NCBI RefSeq assembly: GCF_004343255.1 | Contig: NZ_SMDD01000001.1 | Coordinates: 1,443,068-1,507,067, forward strand | Direction of reading: 5' to 3' | Origin: Laceyella sacchari | GTDB lineage: Bacteria > Bacillota > Bacilli > Thermoactinomycetales > Thermoactinomycetaceae | DNA: 64,000 nucleotides | Shown here: positions 56,801-64,000 of the stretch, piece by piece | Layout of the letters: each line of letters begins with the position of its first letter | Position numbering within the stretch: the stretch's first letter is position 1 | Program-made: the position numbers and the translations under genes | Notes under the pieces: model-generated | What the model saw: the letters and a program-made list of their open reading frames with translations, nothing else | Databases searched by the model: none | What the model was told of the DNA's origin: nothing

Positions 56801-58444
56801 ATAATTGGGATCAATCGGCACATAGGCGGCACCGGCCTTAATAATTGCAAACATGCCGATGATCATCTCCAAAGAGCGCTCTGCCATGAGGCCGACCAGC
56901 TGGCCTCTCACCACCCCACGTCTGCGTAGCACGCGAGCCAAGCGATTCACCTCGGCATTCAGCTCCCGATAGGTCAGCTGACGGGTGCCCATCTTGAGCG
57001 CGACATGGTTGGGTGTCCGTTCAACCTGCTCTTCAAACAGCTGTTGGACCGGTTTATGCTTGGGATAAGGCCGCATTGGCGGATTGAAGTCAACCAGCAA
57101 CGTCCGCTTCTCCTCTTCGGTTACCACTTCGATCTCATTGATCGGCAGGTCGGGGCGCTCCACCACTTGTTTTGCAATATGTGAAAAGTGCCGGAAAACC
57201 TGGTCGACAAACGCCGCAGTGTAGCTCAACCCATTGTAATGAAACAGGATCTGGCATTTTTCTCCGGGGACTACGATCACGTTGAAATCATAATTGGTTT
57301 TGTCGAACGTGCTGTATGCCCCGCAGATGTCAAACCCGATGTGCTCCCGGTGTTTTTCGAAAACCGAACGGTCAAAATCATAGTTTTCGAAAACCATGAT
57401 ATGATCAAACAATTGCTCTTTCAGTTCGGTTCGCTCTTGCACTTCCGCTAGAGAAAGGTAATCAAATGCCTCTTTGTCGAGAGAAGCTTGATGCACCTCT
57501 TTGGCTAATTCGATGAAACGTTGAGCCCCCGCCCCTTTGACGCGAACAGGCACCGTATTGATAAACAAGCCCACAATGCGCTCGATATCGTGAATCTCTT
57601 TATTGCGACCCGACACAACCGCACCGAACAAAGCATCCTCTGTATCGTTGTATTTCTGCAGCAGTATGCCCCAGATGGTCTGAAACAAATTGTTCAACGT
57701 GACATGCGACGTACGGGCCAATTGATGCAACCCTTCGGTCAACGCCGGATCAAGCTGATACGAGGCCTTTTCCAACCGGTAATCTTGCGGCTTCTCCTGC
57801 CCTTGCCGAGGCACCCCCGTGCGCTGATCGAAGCCAGCCAAATAATCTTTCCAATATGTCAAAGCCTTTTCTTTGTCTTGCTTTTCCAACCAACGAATGT
57901 ATTCCCGATATGGTGTGACCCGTTTGGTGGGAACCGGCTGCCCTTGTCGCAAACGGCCATACGTTTCAAACAAATCCTCCAGAATAATCCCCATACACCA
58001 GCCGTCCGTCAGGATGTGGTGGCTACTAAAAATGATGTGATGGCGCCCCTCTCCCATATGGACGACGGTCACACGCCACAAAATATCTTTGGACAAATCA
58101 AACGGTGTTTCTTGATCTTGGCGGAGCAGCTGGGAAAATGCGCTGGTACGCTCCGATTCCGGCAGATGGGACAAATCCCGCACACCTATTTTGAATTTCC
58201 TTTCCTTCAACACAACTTGGCGCGGCTTCGTCATTCCTTTATATACAAAAACGGTACGAAACACCTCATAACGTTGAATCAATACGTTCATGCTTTTTTC
58301 TAACAAAGCGGGATCCAAGTCTCCCTCGGCTTTCATGACCATCTGCAAAAAATACGAATTCCCTTGGTCATATAAGGAATGAAACAACATCGCCTCTTGC
58401 ATTGGAGAAAGGGAGTATATATCCGCCATATTTTTCATATCCAT
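47855..58444 (-). CDS. Nonribosomal peptide synthetase, three modules: C-A-T-C-A-T-C-A-T-E
   Basis: A 3529-residue NRPS. Domains (approximate residues): C 1-430 of the type that accepts a D-residue ([20 protein letters not shown]); A 460-970; T with LGGHSLKAM at ~1000; C 1060-1480; A 1490-1990; T at ~2021; C 2080-2505; A 2515-3005; T with LGGDSIKAM at ~3042; epimerase 3095-3510. Specificity codes read by eye are DGFFIGAVYK (close to isoleucine codes), DAWFLGNVVK (leucine) and DAWFLGNVVK (leucine), so it should add Ile-Leu-Leu, with epimerisation of the last. The N-terminus ([17 protein letters not shown]) looks like an acceptor docking segment. There is no thioesterase and no C-terminal docking tail. 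ATG at 58442-58444 with AGGTGA upstream. Last gene of the operon. Confidence 0.95.
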   Translation of the reverse strand: MDMKNMADIYSLSPMQEAMLFHSLYDQGNSYFLQMVMKAEGDLDPALLEKSMNVLIQRYEVFRTVFVYKGMTKPRQVVLKERKFKIGVRDLSHLPESERTSAFSQLLRQDQETPFDLSKDILWRVTVVHMGEGRHHIIFSSHHILTDGWCMGIILEDLFETYGRLRQGQPVPTKRVTPYREYIRWLEKQDKEKALTYWKDYLAGFDQRTGVPRQGQEKPQDYRLEKASYQLDPALTEGLHQLARTSHVTLNNLFQTIWGILLQKYNDTEDALFGAVVSGRNKEIHDIERIVGLFINTVPVRVKGAGAQRFIELAKEVHQASLDKEAFDYLSLAEVQERTELKEQLFDHIMVFENYDFDRSVFEKHREHIGFDICGAYSTFDKTNYDFNVIVVPGEKCQILFHYNGLSYTAAFVDQVFRHFSHIAKQVVERPDLPINEIEVVTEEEKRTLLVDFNPPMRPYPKHKPVQQLFEEQVERTPNHVALKMGTRQLTYRELNAEVNRLARVLRRRGVVRGQLVGLMAERSLEMIIGMFAIIKAGAAYVPIDPNYPEERIQFMLDDGHISLIVKQPHLCLPPAFMGDVVILDEKVWAGEEGDNLPLMSGPEDMIYVIYTSGSTGTPKGSISCHYNVVRTIVQTGDVDITAEDAMLQLANFTFDGSVFDIFGSLLHGAKLVLAPKEVLLDLNQITALIREEKITICFMTTALFNTIVDLNVSALADLRKLIFGGEKASLKHVRKALAVLGNDRLVNAYGPTEGTVYATMYRCEPYWLEQQTVPIGKPVNATKLYVVNKSNQLQPIGVPGELCVSGDGVALGYLNRPELTAERFVPDPFEPGRTMYRTGDLVRWLPDGNIEYIDRMDGQVKIRGHRIELGEIEVKLFEHPAVEKVVVIADKDEHGHSYLCAYVMLGEPCEMSELRQHVQAGLPEYMVPDYFVEIADLPLTFNGKVDKRSLPKPTHSLRTEADYVRPANELEASLAEIFQEVLNLERVSVTANFFQLGGHSLKAMILASQVHKRLRVDLPLQEVFARPTVRDLASYVQASRESEQLVIKPAPAQEWYPASSQQKRLYVVSQLEGSGVSYNMPMAFDLQGRIEVERLERAFGQLIARHESLRTSFHLVEGELKQKVHQDVSFVIQKMTAGSEEEMRDQLRAFVRPFVLDRAPLFRVGLISLAPERAVLVMDLHHMIADGVTMNLLFQDLVRLYEGERLPPLPLQYKDIAVWQQSDAVRAEWKRHEAFWLQEMAGELPVLTLPTDFPRPPVQQFDGAYVTFALDAELTRKLKRLMEEQNVTLYMLLLAAYHVLLAKYTGQEDIIIGSPIAGRSHADMQPVAGMFVNTLAVRNTHQPEQTFAEFLAQVKARVLKMMQHQDYPFEELVEKLGLARDLSRNPLFDTLFAVQNMDLSALVLPGLTWTPLEMEWKQAKFDMSWVVAEGEQVQGTVEYSTHLFTEATVQRMIGHFIHIIEQIVERPQMRVQDIVLVTEAEKELLLGTFNKTTHSYPQDKPIHQLFVKQALRTPERAAVVYQGESLTYRELDWRSNELAQLLRDRGVQREQIIGLMFSPSLDLFVAMLGVLKAGAAFLPIDPAYPAERIKYMLEDSRVPFTLTHAGIKERIKDAPVLTLDELQLSGKEVPSVPLVNKAADLAYVIYTSGSTGKPKGVMVEHRSLVNLTCWHVREFGLTERDRSTKYAGLGFDASVWEIFPSLIAGATIHVIEESLRHDVIGLNRYMNENGITISFLPTPVAEQFMRLENRSLRILLVGGDRLQQVEPRPYVVVNNYGPTENTVVTTSGQVKPGETITIGKPVANNRVYVINRDGQLQPVGVPGELCVSGESLARGYLHRPDLTAEKFVDNPFAAGEKMYKTGDLVRWTADGQIEFIGRVDEQVKIRGYRIELGEVMARLLQHPAIREAVVLAREGTDGERRLCAYFTLEEACDIAELRAHLAQELPDYMIPSHWVPLEQMPLTVNGKVDKKALPEPCGDSEAEAYTPPATPTEQKLAAIWQELLQVKHISRTDSFFALGGHSLKAMALTARLQEEWGVDLSLRELFAHPTIKELAEFIHGRAHVKEAIPVAPMQEYYPVTSAQKRLYVVSQLEGVGTGYNMPLAFRLNGKLQEERLQWACQQLIERHESLRTSFHLIGGALKQKVHTHVPFAIEWMEAQDEVEAEVELRRFVRPFALDEAPLFRVGLIRLNADQHMLVLDLHHIVSDGVSVNILVRDLMQLYQGETLPAPTVQFKDIAVWQESESAQAARRRHEAFWLEMFAGDLPVLELPTDRPRPPVQRFEGQRFGFRLDADTTENLRKVASQTGATLYMVLLAAYHVLLNKYTGQDDFVVGTPLAGRTHAEMKPIIGMFANTLAIRNQVREDQSFRQLVNHVKERVLDVMEHQSYPMEDLLEKLGLRRDMSRNPLFDTVFAVQNLEAPHLSLPDLEVQPFEWGWQKAKFDLSWVIAEGERLEGSVEYSTHLFAEATIRRMTQHFTHILEQVAKKPELLISQVELMTETEKTQVLYEFNRTEAPYPHHRTVTQLFAERVNLVPDRTAVIHGQKRITYRELNRRANLVAGELHRMGVARGQIVGLLTKPSIEMIIGIWGILKAGAAYLPIDPQYPEERIRYMVADSRAEIVLTHGDVPALASVRQLDLGAFDYGKGAGEELALSHNPHDLAYVIYTSGSTGKPKGVMVEHKALVNLITWHNRRFHVTEEDRMTKYAGVGFDASVWEIFPTLVAGAALIIIDEELRYEIEALNRYMEQQGVTISFLPTQVAEQFMQLPNSTLKTLLVGGDRLQRMVPQTYAVINNYGPTENTVVTTSCELKADEPILIGKPIDNHRVYVLNKHHQLQPIGVPGELCVSGVGLARGYLHLPELTAEKFVESPFDLGERLYKTGDLVKWLPDGSLEFLGRIDDQVKIRGYRIELGEISASLLQHEAVKEAVALTQTMPDGRQELCVYYTTSDDCLIEDLRAHLARELPDYMVPTHFVELAELPLTANGKVDKRALPIPETGNALREYVPPRTPVERVLAEVWQEVLHIERVGVHDPFFELGGDSIKAMQVAARLAQHQLKMRLKDLFRHPTIAELAPALRTLETESEQDLVVGEVPLTPIQHWIFDMNETVDHWNMAIILKREEGWKTAALRKAFTKITEHHDALRMVCWREEGRIRLFNRGRDGVHFTLEEFNLAGEANIAKRIEQEANRLHRSIKLAEGPLVKLAVFHADDGDYLLLIIHHLVIDAVSWRIISEDLDSAYEQALSGKEIVLPAKTTSFKEWSHQLSHYANSAEFLKERAYWERMADERVPKLPIDKRGEETYLFQDLHTITMRLHAEETKELLTHAHRAYQTEVNDLLLAALAQTVSEWVGGKVAVDLEGHGREEIIEGVDLTRTVGWFTSIYPVILEADQRDLRRTIDKVKEALRQVPHKGVGYGIMKYLTDPALKQALHLPPRAEINFNYQGEFVRDMEKEEYRLSEMPVGQGINPLTKWPYKMDFNIFVENGELLILIRYQSTLFYRETMERFAANYKGNLERIIDHCRSKVLIK

Positions 58445-58612
58445 CTATATCACCTGCGCTGTCGCATAAATGAATTCCGCCGTCGGTGTCCCCTTCGCGC
58501 ACGCGGACACCGACAGCGGTGATGTGTTATTATTGCTGGGGCTTTCCGCACCCGCTTGCATTAGAACGTGTTCGGCGCATCACACTGGTACTGGCCTGTT
58601 CATCAGCACGTT
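58445..58612 (-). other. NRPS intergenic region with two hairpins
   Basis: 168 bases between the two NRPS genes. One GC-rich hairpin (GTCGGTGTCC/GGACACCGAC, 58482-58491 with 58505-58514) and one longer inverted repeat (TTAGAACGTG/CACGTTCTAA, 58561-58570 with 58607-58616) that spans the stop codon of the upstream gene. Neither has a T run. They may affect mRNA processing or the relative output of the two synthetases. Confidence 0.55.
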
Positions 58613-61600
58613 CTAATCGAGATCCAACTCTGCCAACAATTCTGTGATCTCTTCCACTTCTTCAAACGTCAAATCATTGGCACTAAAGTCGCTTGGCGTA
58701 TATTCACTCTCTTCTTTGTTCAAGCAGTGGGTGATGATTTCGCGCAACCACCACAGGAACCTGTCAGCCAATCTGGTAATGGTTTCATGCCGATGTGCCC
58801 CCGTATGATAGTGGAAATGTACCGACAACTGTTGTTCCATCACGATGCCCACAATATTTAGGAGATGTGGGATTTCAGACAAGGGGCTTAGTTCATCCCC
58901 TTTAGGCATGGGCGATTGAACGAACAAATCCGTCGACATCTCTTGGTCAAACTGTCCCAGATAGTTAAAACTCAACTCAGGTTCCATGTTGAAAGGTACA
59001 TCGTGTTTGTGCGAAGGGGCGGTCAAATAGCGCAAGATGCCGTAACCCAAGCCTTTATTGGGAATTTGACGCAATTGTTCTTTCACTTGCTTGATGGTGT
59101 CCGACAATTGCTCCGATTCCACCTCGATCACCACGGGGAACGTAGATGTGAACCAACCCACTGTTCTCGTCAAATCAAGGTCTTCGGCAATTTCTTCCCG
59201 ACCGTGCCCCTCCATGTTGACCGTCACGATTTTGCTTTGGTTCCATTCGCTGATGGTCAGAGCCAACGCCGCCATCAGCACGTCATTTATTTCAGTGTGG
59301 TAAGCGGCATGCACTTCCGTCAGGAGCTGTCTGGTTTCCGCTTCGGGCAATGTGACCGTCACCGTCTTGCAGCCGTTGATCGTCAACGGTTTATCCACCG
59401 GAAAATCTTTGGGCAAGGCAGAAACGGGCTTCTCCTCAATCTGGCGCCAGTATTCCTTTTCTCGCAACAACTCGGGACTGTTGGCGTACTCCTCCAATTT
59501 ATGGCTCCACTCTTGAAACGAACTTGTTTTCGGCGGTAGCTGAATCGGCTTGCCTTGCATCACTTGTTGGTAAGCCGTGGCAAAGTCTTCCATCAGAATA
59601 CGCCAAGATACTCCGTCAACCACCAAGTGGTGAATGCTGATCAAAAGATGATCTCCCGACTTCGTCTTAAACAAACCCACCTGCATCAATGGTCCCTCTA
59701 CGAGGCGATGCTGCCGTTGCAATCGTCCGGCTTCCCGCTCGATGCGACCTTGAAGATCCAGCTCCTGTGACAGGTCAAAGACGGTGAAGGCAAAATGGTT
59801 TCCTTCCAAACCACGGTTGATCTGCTTCAAGCTCTCCCCTTCTTGGTGATAAACCATGCGCAATGCATCATGGTGAGCAACCAACGCTTGGAGCACCTGC
59901 TTCACCGCATCCGCATCCCAGCCCGTTTCCCGGTATAGCATCATCGCTTGGTTCCAGTGGTGCGCTTCGGTAAATTGCTTATCGAAAAACCACCGCTGGA
60001 TTGGGGTGAGCGGCACCTCTCCCGTAACCGGCCCCCACTCTGCCGCATGTGTCTCCAACCATTGAACGCGCGTAGCCAGCTCGGCAATCGTCGGATATTG
60101 GAATAGATCATTGATTCTCACTTTACAACCATGTTGCTTCAAATAGGCGACAACTTGAATCGCTTTAATGGAGTCTCCACCCAACTCCAAGAAATGGTCT
60201 TGGGTACCAATCCGTGCAATCCCCAGCACTTTCTGCCAGCACGTTGCCAACAACCGTTCGATATCGGTAGCAGGAGGAACATGGTCTACCCCTGTCTCCG
60301 ATGGTTCCGTCGGTTCAGGCAGGGCACGCTTATCCACTTTGCCGTGCGGGGTGAGCGGAATCTTATCCAGCAGTATAAAATGGCTTGGAATCATGTAATC
60401 CGGCAATGCATACGCCAAGTGTTGCCTTAGCTCCGCGACGGTCCATGGACCCTTCTCCGTGAAATAAGCGCAGAGATAGGAATACCCACGTTCATCTTTC
60501 CTGGCTATGACCACCGCTTCATGGACAGCGGGATGCTCTAACAACCGTGTAGTCACTTCTCCTAATTCAATCCGATGTCCACGGATTTTCACTTGGTCGT
60601 CAATGCGGCCCCAATATTCGATGCTGCCATCCGGCAACCAACGGGCCAAATCCCCCGTTTTGTACATACGCTCACCCGGGACAAACGGGTTTGGCACAAA
60701 CTTCTCCGCCGTAAGATCAGGGCGCTGCCAATAACCACGGGCCAAACCCGCTCCGCCGATGCAAAGCTCGCCCACAACTCCCACCGGCAACAATTGATGT
60801 TCGCGATTTACGATATAAACCTGTTGGTTTTTGATTGGCCTTCCAATCGTCACTTTGTCCATATCCGGTGTGAGGCGCGCCAATGTCGCGCAGACGGTTC
60901 CCTCTGTCGGCCCGTATTCATTGATAAACGTACGTCCCTGCCCCCATGTTCGCACCAAATCCATCGTGCAAGCTTCTCCCGCGCTGATCACTGTTTTCAG
61001 ATCTGGTAATGCTTCATAAGGCACGGTGCGCAATACAGAAGGAGGCAATGCTGCAGTCGTGATCCGGTTTCGCTTCAAATACTGCGTCAATTCGCCCAAC
61101 AGGATGTCACGATCCTCAAAGTAGAGGGTCGCTCCCGTAAACAAAGCGGGGAAGATTTCGGCCACTGAAGAATCAAAGCTAATCGAAGCAAATTGCATCA
61201 CCCGGCTGTGTGGTTCAATTTCCCGCAATGGGCCCAGCAGGCCAAGGTTGCACAAACTACGATGCTCAATCATCACTCCCTTGGGTTTGCCGGTCGAACC
61301 GGAAGTATAGATCATGTAGACCAAATCGGTCGGCTCGTTAACCGGGGTCAGATTGGAATCGTCTTCAGCATAGGCTTCATCGGCTACGATCACATGGCCC
61401 CGGTAATTGCCAGGAATTTCTGTCCCGCGATGAACCAACAACCATTTTGCCTGACTGTCTTCAAGCAGATACTGAATGCGGCTTTCAGGGTATTCAGGGT
61501 CGATCGGCAGATATGCGCCGCCCGCTTTCATGATCGCTAACATGGCAATGACACACGCATGCGACCGTTTCATCATCAACCCGACAATCTGGTCACGAGT

Positions 61601-64000
61601 CACCCCTTGCGCCCGCAACACCCGAGCCAGTCGGTTGGCGCGCTTGTTCACCTCGCTGTAAGTCAGCGCCTCTTCTCGATACACAACGGCCAATTGTTCG
61701 GGTGAACGTTCCACTTGCTCTTCAAACAGCTGGTGAGCCAACGCCCGGTCACGGTAGGGCGCCTGAGTGGCATTAAATTGGTTGAGAATTTGCATTCGCT
61801 CCGCTTGGGTTGTCAGTTCAATCCTGTCGAGCGTTATGTCCGGATCATTCACAATCTGTTCCAATATGTGCAGGTAGTGGCCGATCATACGCCTTACCGT
61901 CGCTTCCGTAAACAAGCTCGTGCTGTATTCCACCATTCCCGTGAGGAATGTGCCGTCGGTGAAGAGCCAGCTCAGGTCAAACTTCGAACTATTCCATTCC
62001 AACTCATCCGGCGTCAGTGTCGCTCCGGGCAACTGCAAGACCGGTGGGGAAATGTTTTGCATCCCGAGCGTTGTGTCAAACAACGGCGTCCGGCTCATGT
62101 CACGTTGTCCACCCAGCTTTTCAATCAATTCCTCCAGCGGGTAATCTTGGTGTTGGGTCGCCAGCAACACCTTTTCTTTGATTTGCGCCAAAAGCGATGA
62201 GAAACTTTCCCGCAACCGGGGCTGGCTACGAATCGCCAACGTGTTGACAAACATCCCCACGATCTCATGTGTGTCCGCATGTGAACGACCTGCCACCGGC
62301 GCCCCCACGATCACATCTTCTTGACCGGTATACTTGGTCAGTAACACCGCATAAGCGGCCATCAATGCCATATAGGGCGTTGCTCCCCGTTCTTCCGCCA
62401 ACTGCTTCAATTTGCCGCTTAATGTTTCATCGATGGTGAAGGTGAGATAACTCCCCTCAAAGCGTTGTACCGGCGGGCGCGGAAAATCAGCCGGCAATTC
62501 CAAAACAGGCAATTCCCCAGACAATTCCCGCAACCAGTAAGACTCATGCACACGCTTGGCTTCTTGTGCAGCCTCTGATTGTTGCCACACAGCCACATCC
62601 TTGTACTGCAACCGTAGCTCCGGTAAGTCCTCGCCTTGATACAATTTGGCGAAATCGGCAAACAGCCGCTCCATTGAAACGCCATCCGCAGCAATATGAT
62701 GCAAATCCCACATCAAGAAGGCTTCCCCCGCGTCCACACTGACCACTCCGACTCGGAATAAAGGTGCCCGTTCCAAGTCGAAGGGGCGGATAAACGCTCG
62801 CATGATTCGTCTGGCATCCTCTTGATCAGCGGCTTGCTCATACTCTATGGCAACAGCCGCTTCTTGATGAACCTGCTGTACCAATTCGCCCTCAAGGAGA
62901 TGGAACGAGGTGCGTAAGGACTCATGCCGTTGCACCAGCTTGGTGACCGCCTGCTCCAGTCGCTCCAGATCAAGCTGTCCCCTGACCCGGAAGAAATACG
63001 GCATATGATATCCCGTACCGACCCCATCTATCTGTTGAAGCGCATAAAGGCGCTTTTGCGCAGAAGTGACCGGATAGTGAGCAGCTGGCGGTGCGGGGTT
63101 GATTTCCCTATGCGCATTGTGATCCAATTCCGACAAATATGCCGCCATTTCTCTTACGGTCGGGCGAGCGAAAATTTCGCGTAGCGGCATCTCCATGTTC
63201 AACTCTTTATGGATCTGAGCCGATAACGACATTGCTGTCAACGAATGCCCGCCCAATTCAAAGAACCGGTCATCAATGCCCACGCGCTCCTTCTGTAACA
63301 CTCGTTCCCAGATGCGGACCAGTGCTCTCTCCAAGTCTGTCGTTGGCGCCGCATACACGCGCTGGCCACTGATGTCCGGTTCGGGCAACGCCCGCTTGTC
63401 AACCTTGCCATTGGCGTTAACCGGCAACGCGTCCAGGCCGATGAAATAGGTTGGCACCATGTAATCCGGCAATATGCGCGACATGTGCTCTCGCAATTCC
63501 TCTTCCGTCCATTCGCCTTCCGCCGTGAAGTATGCGCACAAGTAGGTTTGGCCCGTTTCGTCCGTTCTGGCCGTGACGATCCCTTCCCGTACTGCAGGAT
63601 GTGTCAACAACCGGTCGGTCACCTCTCCCAATTCAATGCGGAACCCGCGCACTTTGACTTGCTCATCCATCCGCCCCAGGAATTCGAGAGTGCCATCAGG
63701 CAACCAGCGCACCCGGTCTCCTGTCCTGTACATTCGCTCCCCGGGGGCGTATGGGTTGGGCACGAACTTCTCCGCCGTCAATTCTGGGCGGCCCAGGTAG
63801 CCCCGTGCCAAGCTCTCGCCGCTGACGCACAATTCACCCGGCACACCAACCGGCACCAATCGCCCATCTGCTCCCAGCACATACACCCGGTTGTTGGCGA
63901 TCGGCTTTCCGATCGGCAATACCTCCATGCCCGGCTTCACCTCTATGCTGGTGGTGACAACCGTATTCTCTGTCGGGCCATAGTTGTTCACTACCCGGTA
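58613..64000 (-). CDS. Nonribosomal peptide synthetase, 5' end beyond window: ...A-T-C-A-T-E
   Basis: About 1795 residues are visible; the start lies beyond 64000. It opens inside an A domain at [11 protein letters not shown] (core A5), then T (LGGHSLTAM at ~250 of the visible part), C ~300-730 (HHIAADGVS), A ~750-1240, T (LGGDSIKAI at ~1275) and an epimerase ~1320-1750 ([21 protein letters not shown]). The part of the first code that can be seen (N, V, V, K) fits leucine. The second code reads DSAAIAEVCK, not assigned with confidence. The last ~30 residues (TPSDFSANDLTFEEVEEI) match a donor docking segment for the downstream synthetase. It feeds a D-residue to the gene at 47855. The stop is 168 bases before that gene. 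Confidence 0.93.
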   Translation of the reverse strand, partial: YRVVNNYGPTENTVVTTSIEVKPGMEVLPIGKPIANNRVYVLGADGRLVPVGVPGELCVSGESLARGYLGRPELTAEKFVPNPYAPGERMYRTGDRVRWLPDGTLEFLGRMDEQVKVRGFRIELGEVTDRLLTHPAVREGIVTARTDETGQTYLCAYFTAEGEWTEEELREHMSRILPDYMVPTYFIGLDALPVNANGKVDKRALPEPDISGQRVYAAPTTDLERALVRIWERVLQKERVGIDDRFFELGGHSLTAMSLSAQIHKELNMEMPLREIFARPTVREMAAYLSELDHNAHREINPAPPAAHYPVTSAQKRLYALQQIDGVGTGYHMPYFFRVRGQLDLERLEQAVTKLVQRHESLRTSFHLLEGELVQQVHQEAAVAIEYEQAADQEDARRIMRAFIRPFDLERAPLFRVGVVSVDAGEAFLMWDLHHIAADGVSMERLFADFAKLYQGEDLPELRLQYKDVAVWQQSEAAQEAKRVHESYWLRELSGELPVLELPADFPRPPVQRFEGSYLTFTIDETLSGKLKQLAEERGATPYMALMAAYAVLLTKYTGQEDVIVGAPVAGRSHADTHEIVGMFVNTLAIRSQPRLRESFSSLLAQIKEKVLLATQHQDYPLEELIEKLGGQRDMSRTPLFDTTLGMQNISPPVLQLPGATLTPDELEWNSSKFDLSWLFTDGTFLTGMVEYSTSLFTEATVRRMIGHYLHILEQIVNDPDITLDRIELTTQAERMQILNQFNATQAPYRDRALAHQLFEEQVERSPEQLAVVYREEALTYSEVNKRANRLARVLRAQGVTRDQIVGLMMKRSHACVIAMLAIMKAGGAYLPIDPEYPESRIQYLLEDSQAKWLLVHRGTEIPGNYRGHVIVADEAYAEDDSNLTPVNEPTDLVYMIYTSGSTGKPKGVMIEHRSLCNLGLLGPLREIEPHSRVMQFASISFDSSVAEIFPALFTGATLYFEDRDILLGELTQYLKRNRITTAALPPSVLRTVPYEALPDLKTVISAGEACTMDLVRTWGQGRTFINEYGPTEGTVCATLARLTPDMDKVTIGRPIKNQQVYIVNREHQLLPVGVVGELCIGGAGLARGYWQRPDLTAEKFVPNPFVPGERMYKTGDLARWLPDGSIEYWGRIDDQVKIRGHRIELGEVTTRLLEHPAVHEAVVIARKDERGYSYLCAYFTEKGPWTVAELRQHLAYALPDYMIPSHFILLDKIPLTPHGKVDKRALPEPTEPSETGVDHVPPATDIERLLATCWQKVLGIARIGTQDHFLELGGDSIKAIQVVAYLKQHGCKVRINDLFQYPTIAELATRVQWLETHAAEWGPVTGEVPLTPIQRWFFDKQFTEAHHWNQAMMLYRETGWDADAVKQVLQALVAHHDALRMVYHQEGESLKQINRGLEGNHFAFTVFDLSQELDLQGRIEREAGRLQRQHRLVEGPLMQVGLFKTKSGDHLLISIHHLVVDGVSWRILMEDFATAYQQVMQGKPIQLPPKTSSFQEWSHKLEEYANSPELLREKEYWRQIEEKPVSALPKDFPVDKPLTINGCKTVTVTLPEAETRQLLTEVHAAYHTEINDVLMAALALTISEWNQSKIVTVNMEGHGREEIAEDLDLTRTVGWFTSTFPVVIEVESEQLSDTIKQVKEQLRQIPNKGLGYGILRYLTAPSHKHDVPFNMEPELSFNYLGQFDQEMSTDLFVQSPMPKGDELSPLSEIPHLLNIVGIVMEQQLSVHFHYHTGAHRHETITRLADRFLWWLREIITHCLNKEESEYTPSDFSANDLTFEEVEEITELLAELDLD

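Noticed and set aside
57521..58303. 260-codon plus-strand frame inside the NRPS gene
   Set aside because: Shadow of the condensation domain; no start signal.
49000..64000. Long repeats in the NRPS region as mobile or tandem DNA repeats
   Set aside because: They are the conserved cores of repeated C, A and T domains within coding sequence.
1..64000. CRISPR arrays, tRNA or rRNA genes, intact insertion sequences
   Set aside because: No regularly spaced short repeats, no tRNA or rRNA signatures and no transposase genes were seen on reading both strands.

Overview
The window is a spore-forming, Gram-positive Bacillales-type chromosome segment, about half GC. The evidence is SpoVS, SpoIIIE, TepA/YlzJ, a tricistronic GerA-family germinant receptor, RNase Y, a T-box leader, a DinR/LexA-type operator and strong AGGAGG-like ribosome binding sites with many GTG and TTG starts. 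The order spoIIIE - BMP/nucleoside ABC - two M16 peptidases - YmfI - YmfJ - YmfK - RodZ - pgsA - cinA - recA - rny - ymdB - spoVS is the Bacillus subtilis ymf/recA neighbourhood, read here on the minus strand. Family-level placement (perhaps Thermoactinomycetaceae) is inference. Nearly every gene is on the minus strand.

Layout. 1-3.3 kb: an edge-truncated metallo-beta-lactamase-fold hydrolase and the 2-oxoacid:ferredoxin oxidoreductase genes korA/korB. 3.5-7.4 kb: an M19 dipeptidase, spoVS, ymdB and rny. 7.5-12.7 kb: an apparent single operon recA - recX - Mre11-like nuclease - Rad50-like ATPase split into separate polypeptides, ending at a terminator just upstream of rny and preceded by a good sigma-A promoter and a LexA box. 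12.8-16.6 kb: a SufT-like protein (plus strand), a DEAD-box helicase, cinA and pgsA. 16.9-22.0 kb: four consecutive RodZ-family genes where one is usual. 22.0-26.7 kb: ymfK, ymfJ, ymfI and two M16-type proteins. 26.8-32.8 kb: a nucleoside-type ABC importer with two BMP lipoproteins. 33-35.4 kb: spoIIIE.

35.4-41.4 kb is a looser region: an isolated FAD-dependent CrtI-like oxidoreductase, two small membrane proteins, an acetyltransferase remnant, ylzJ-tepA, dihydrofolate reductase and a DUF402 gene broken by a one-base homopolymer frameshift. 41.4-45.3 kb: the germination operon. 45.5-47.8 kb: thrS with a complete T-box leader and a perfect consensus promoter. 47.9-64 kb: two large nonribosomal peptide synthetase (NRPS) genes, the second running off the window. 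Their visible order is ...A(Leu)-T-C-A(?)-T-E // C-A(Ile-like)-T-C-A(Leu)-T-C-A(Leu)-T-E, with a matching docking pair between the proteins and no thioesterase at the end.

The most interesting points are the split Mre11/Rad50-like complex co-transcribed with recA under a probable SOS operator, the four-gene RodZ expansion, and an NRPS line that ends in an epimerase without a thioesterase. No tRNA, rRNA, CRISPR array or intact insertion sequence was seen.
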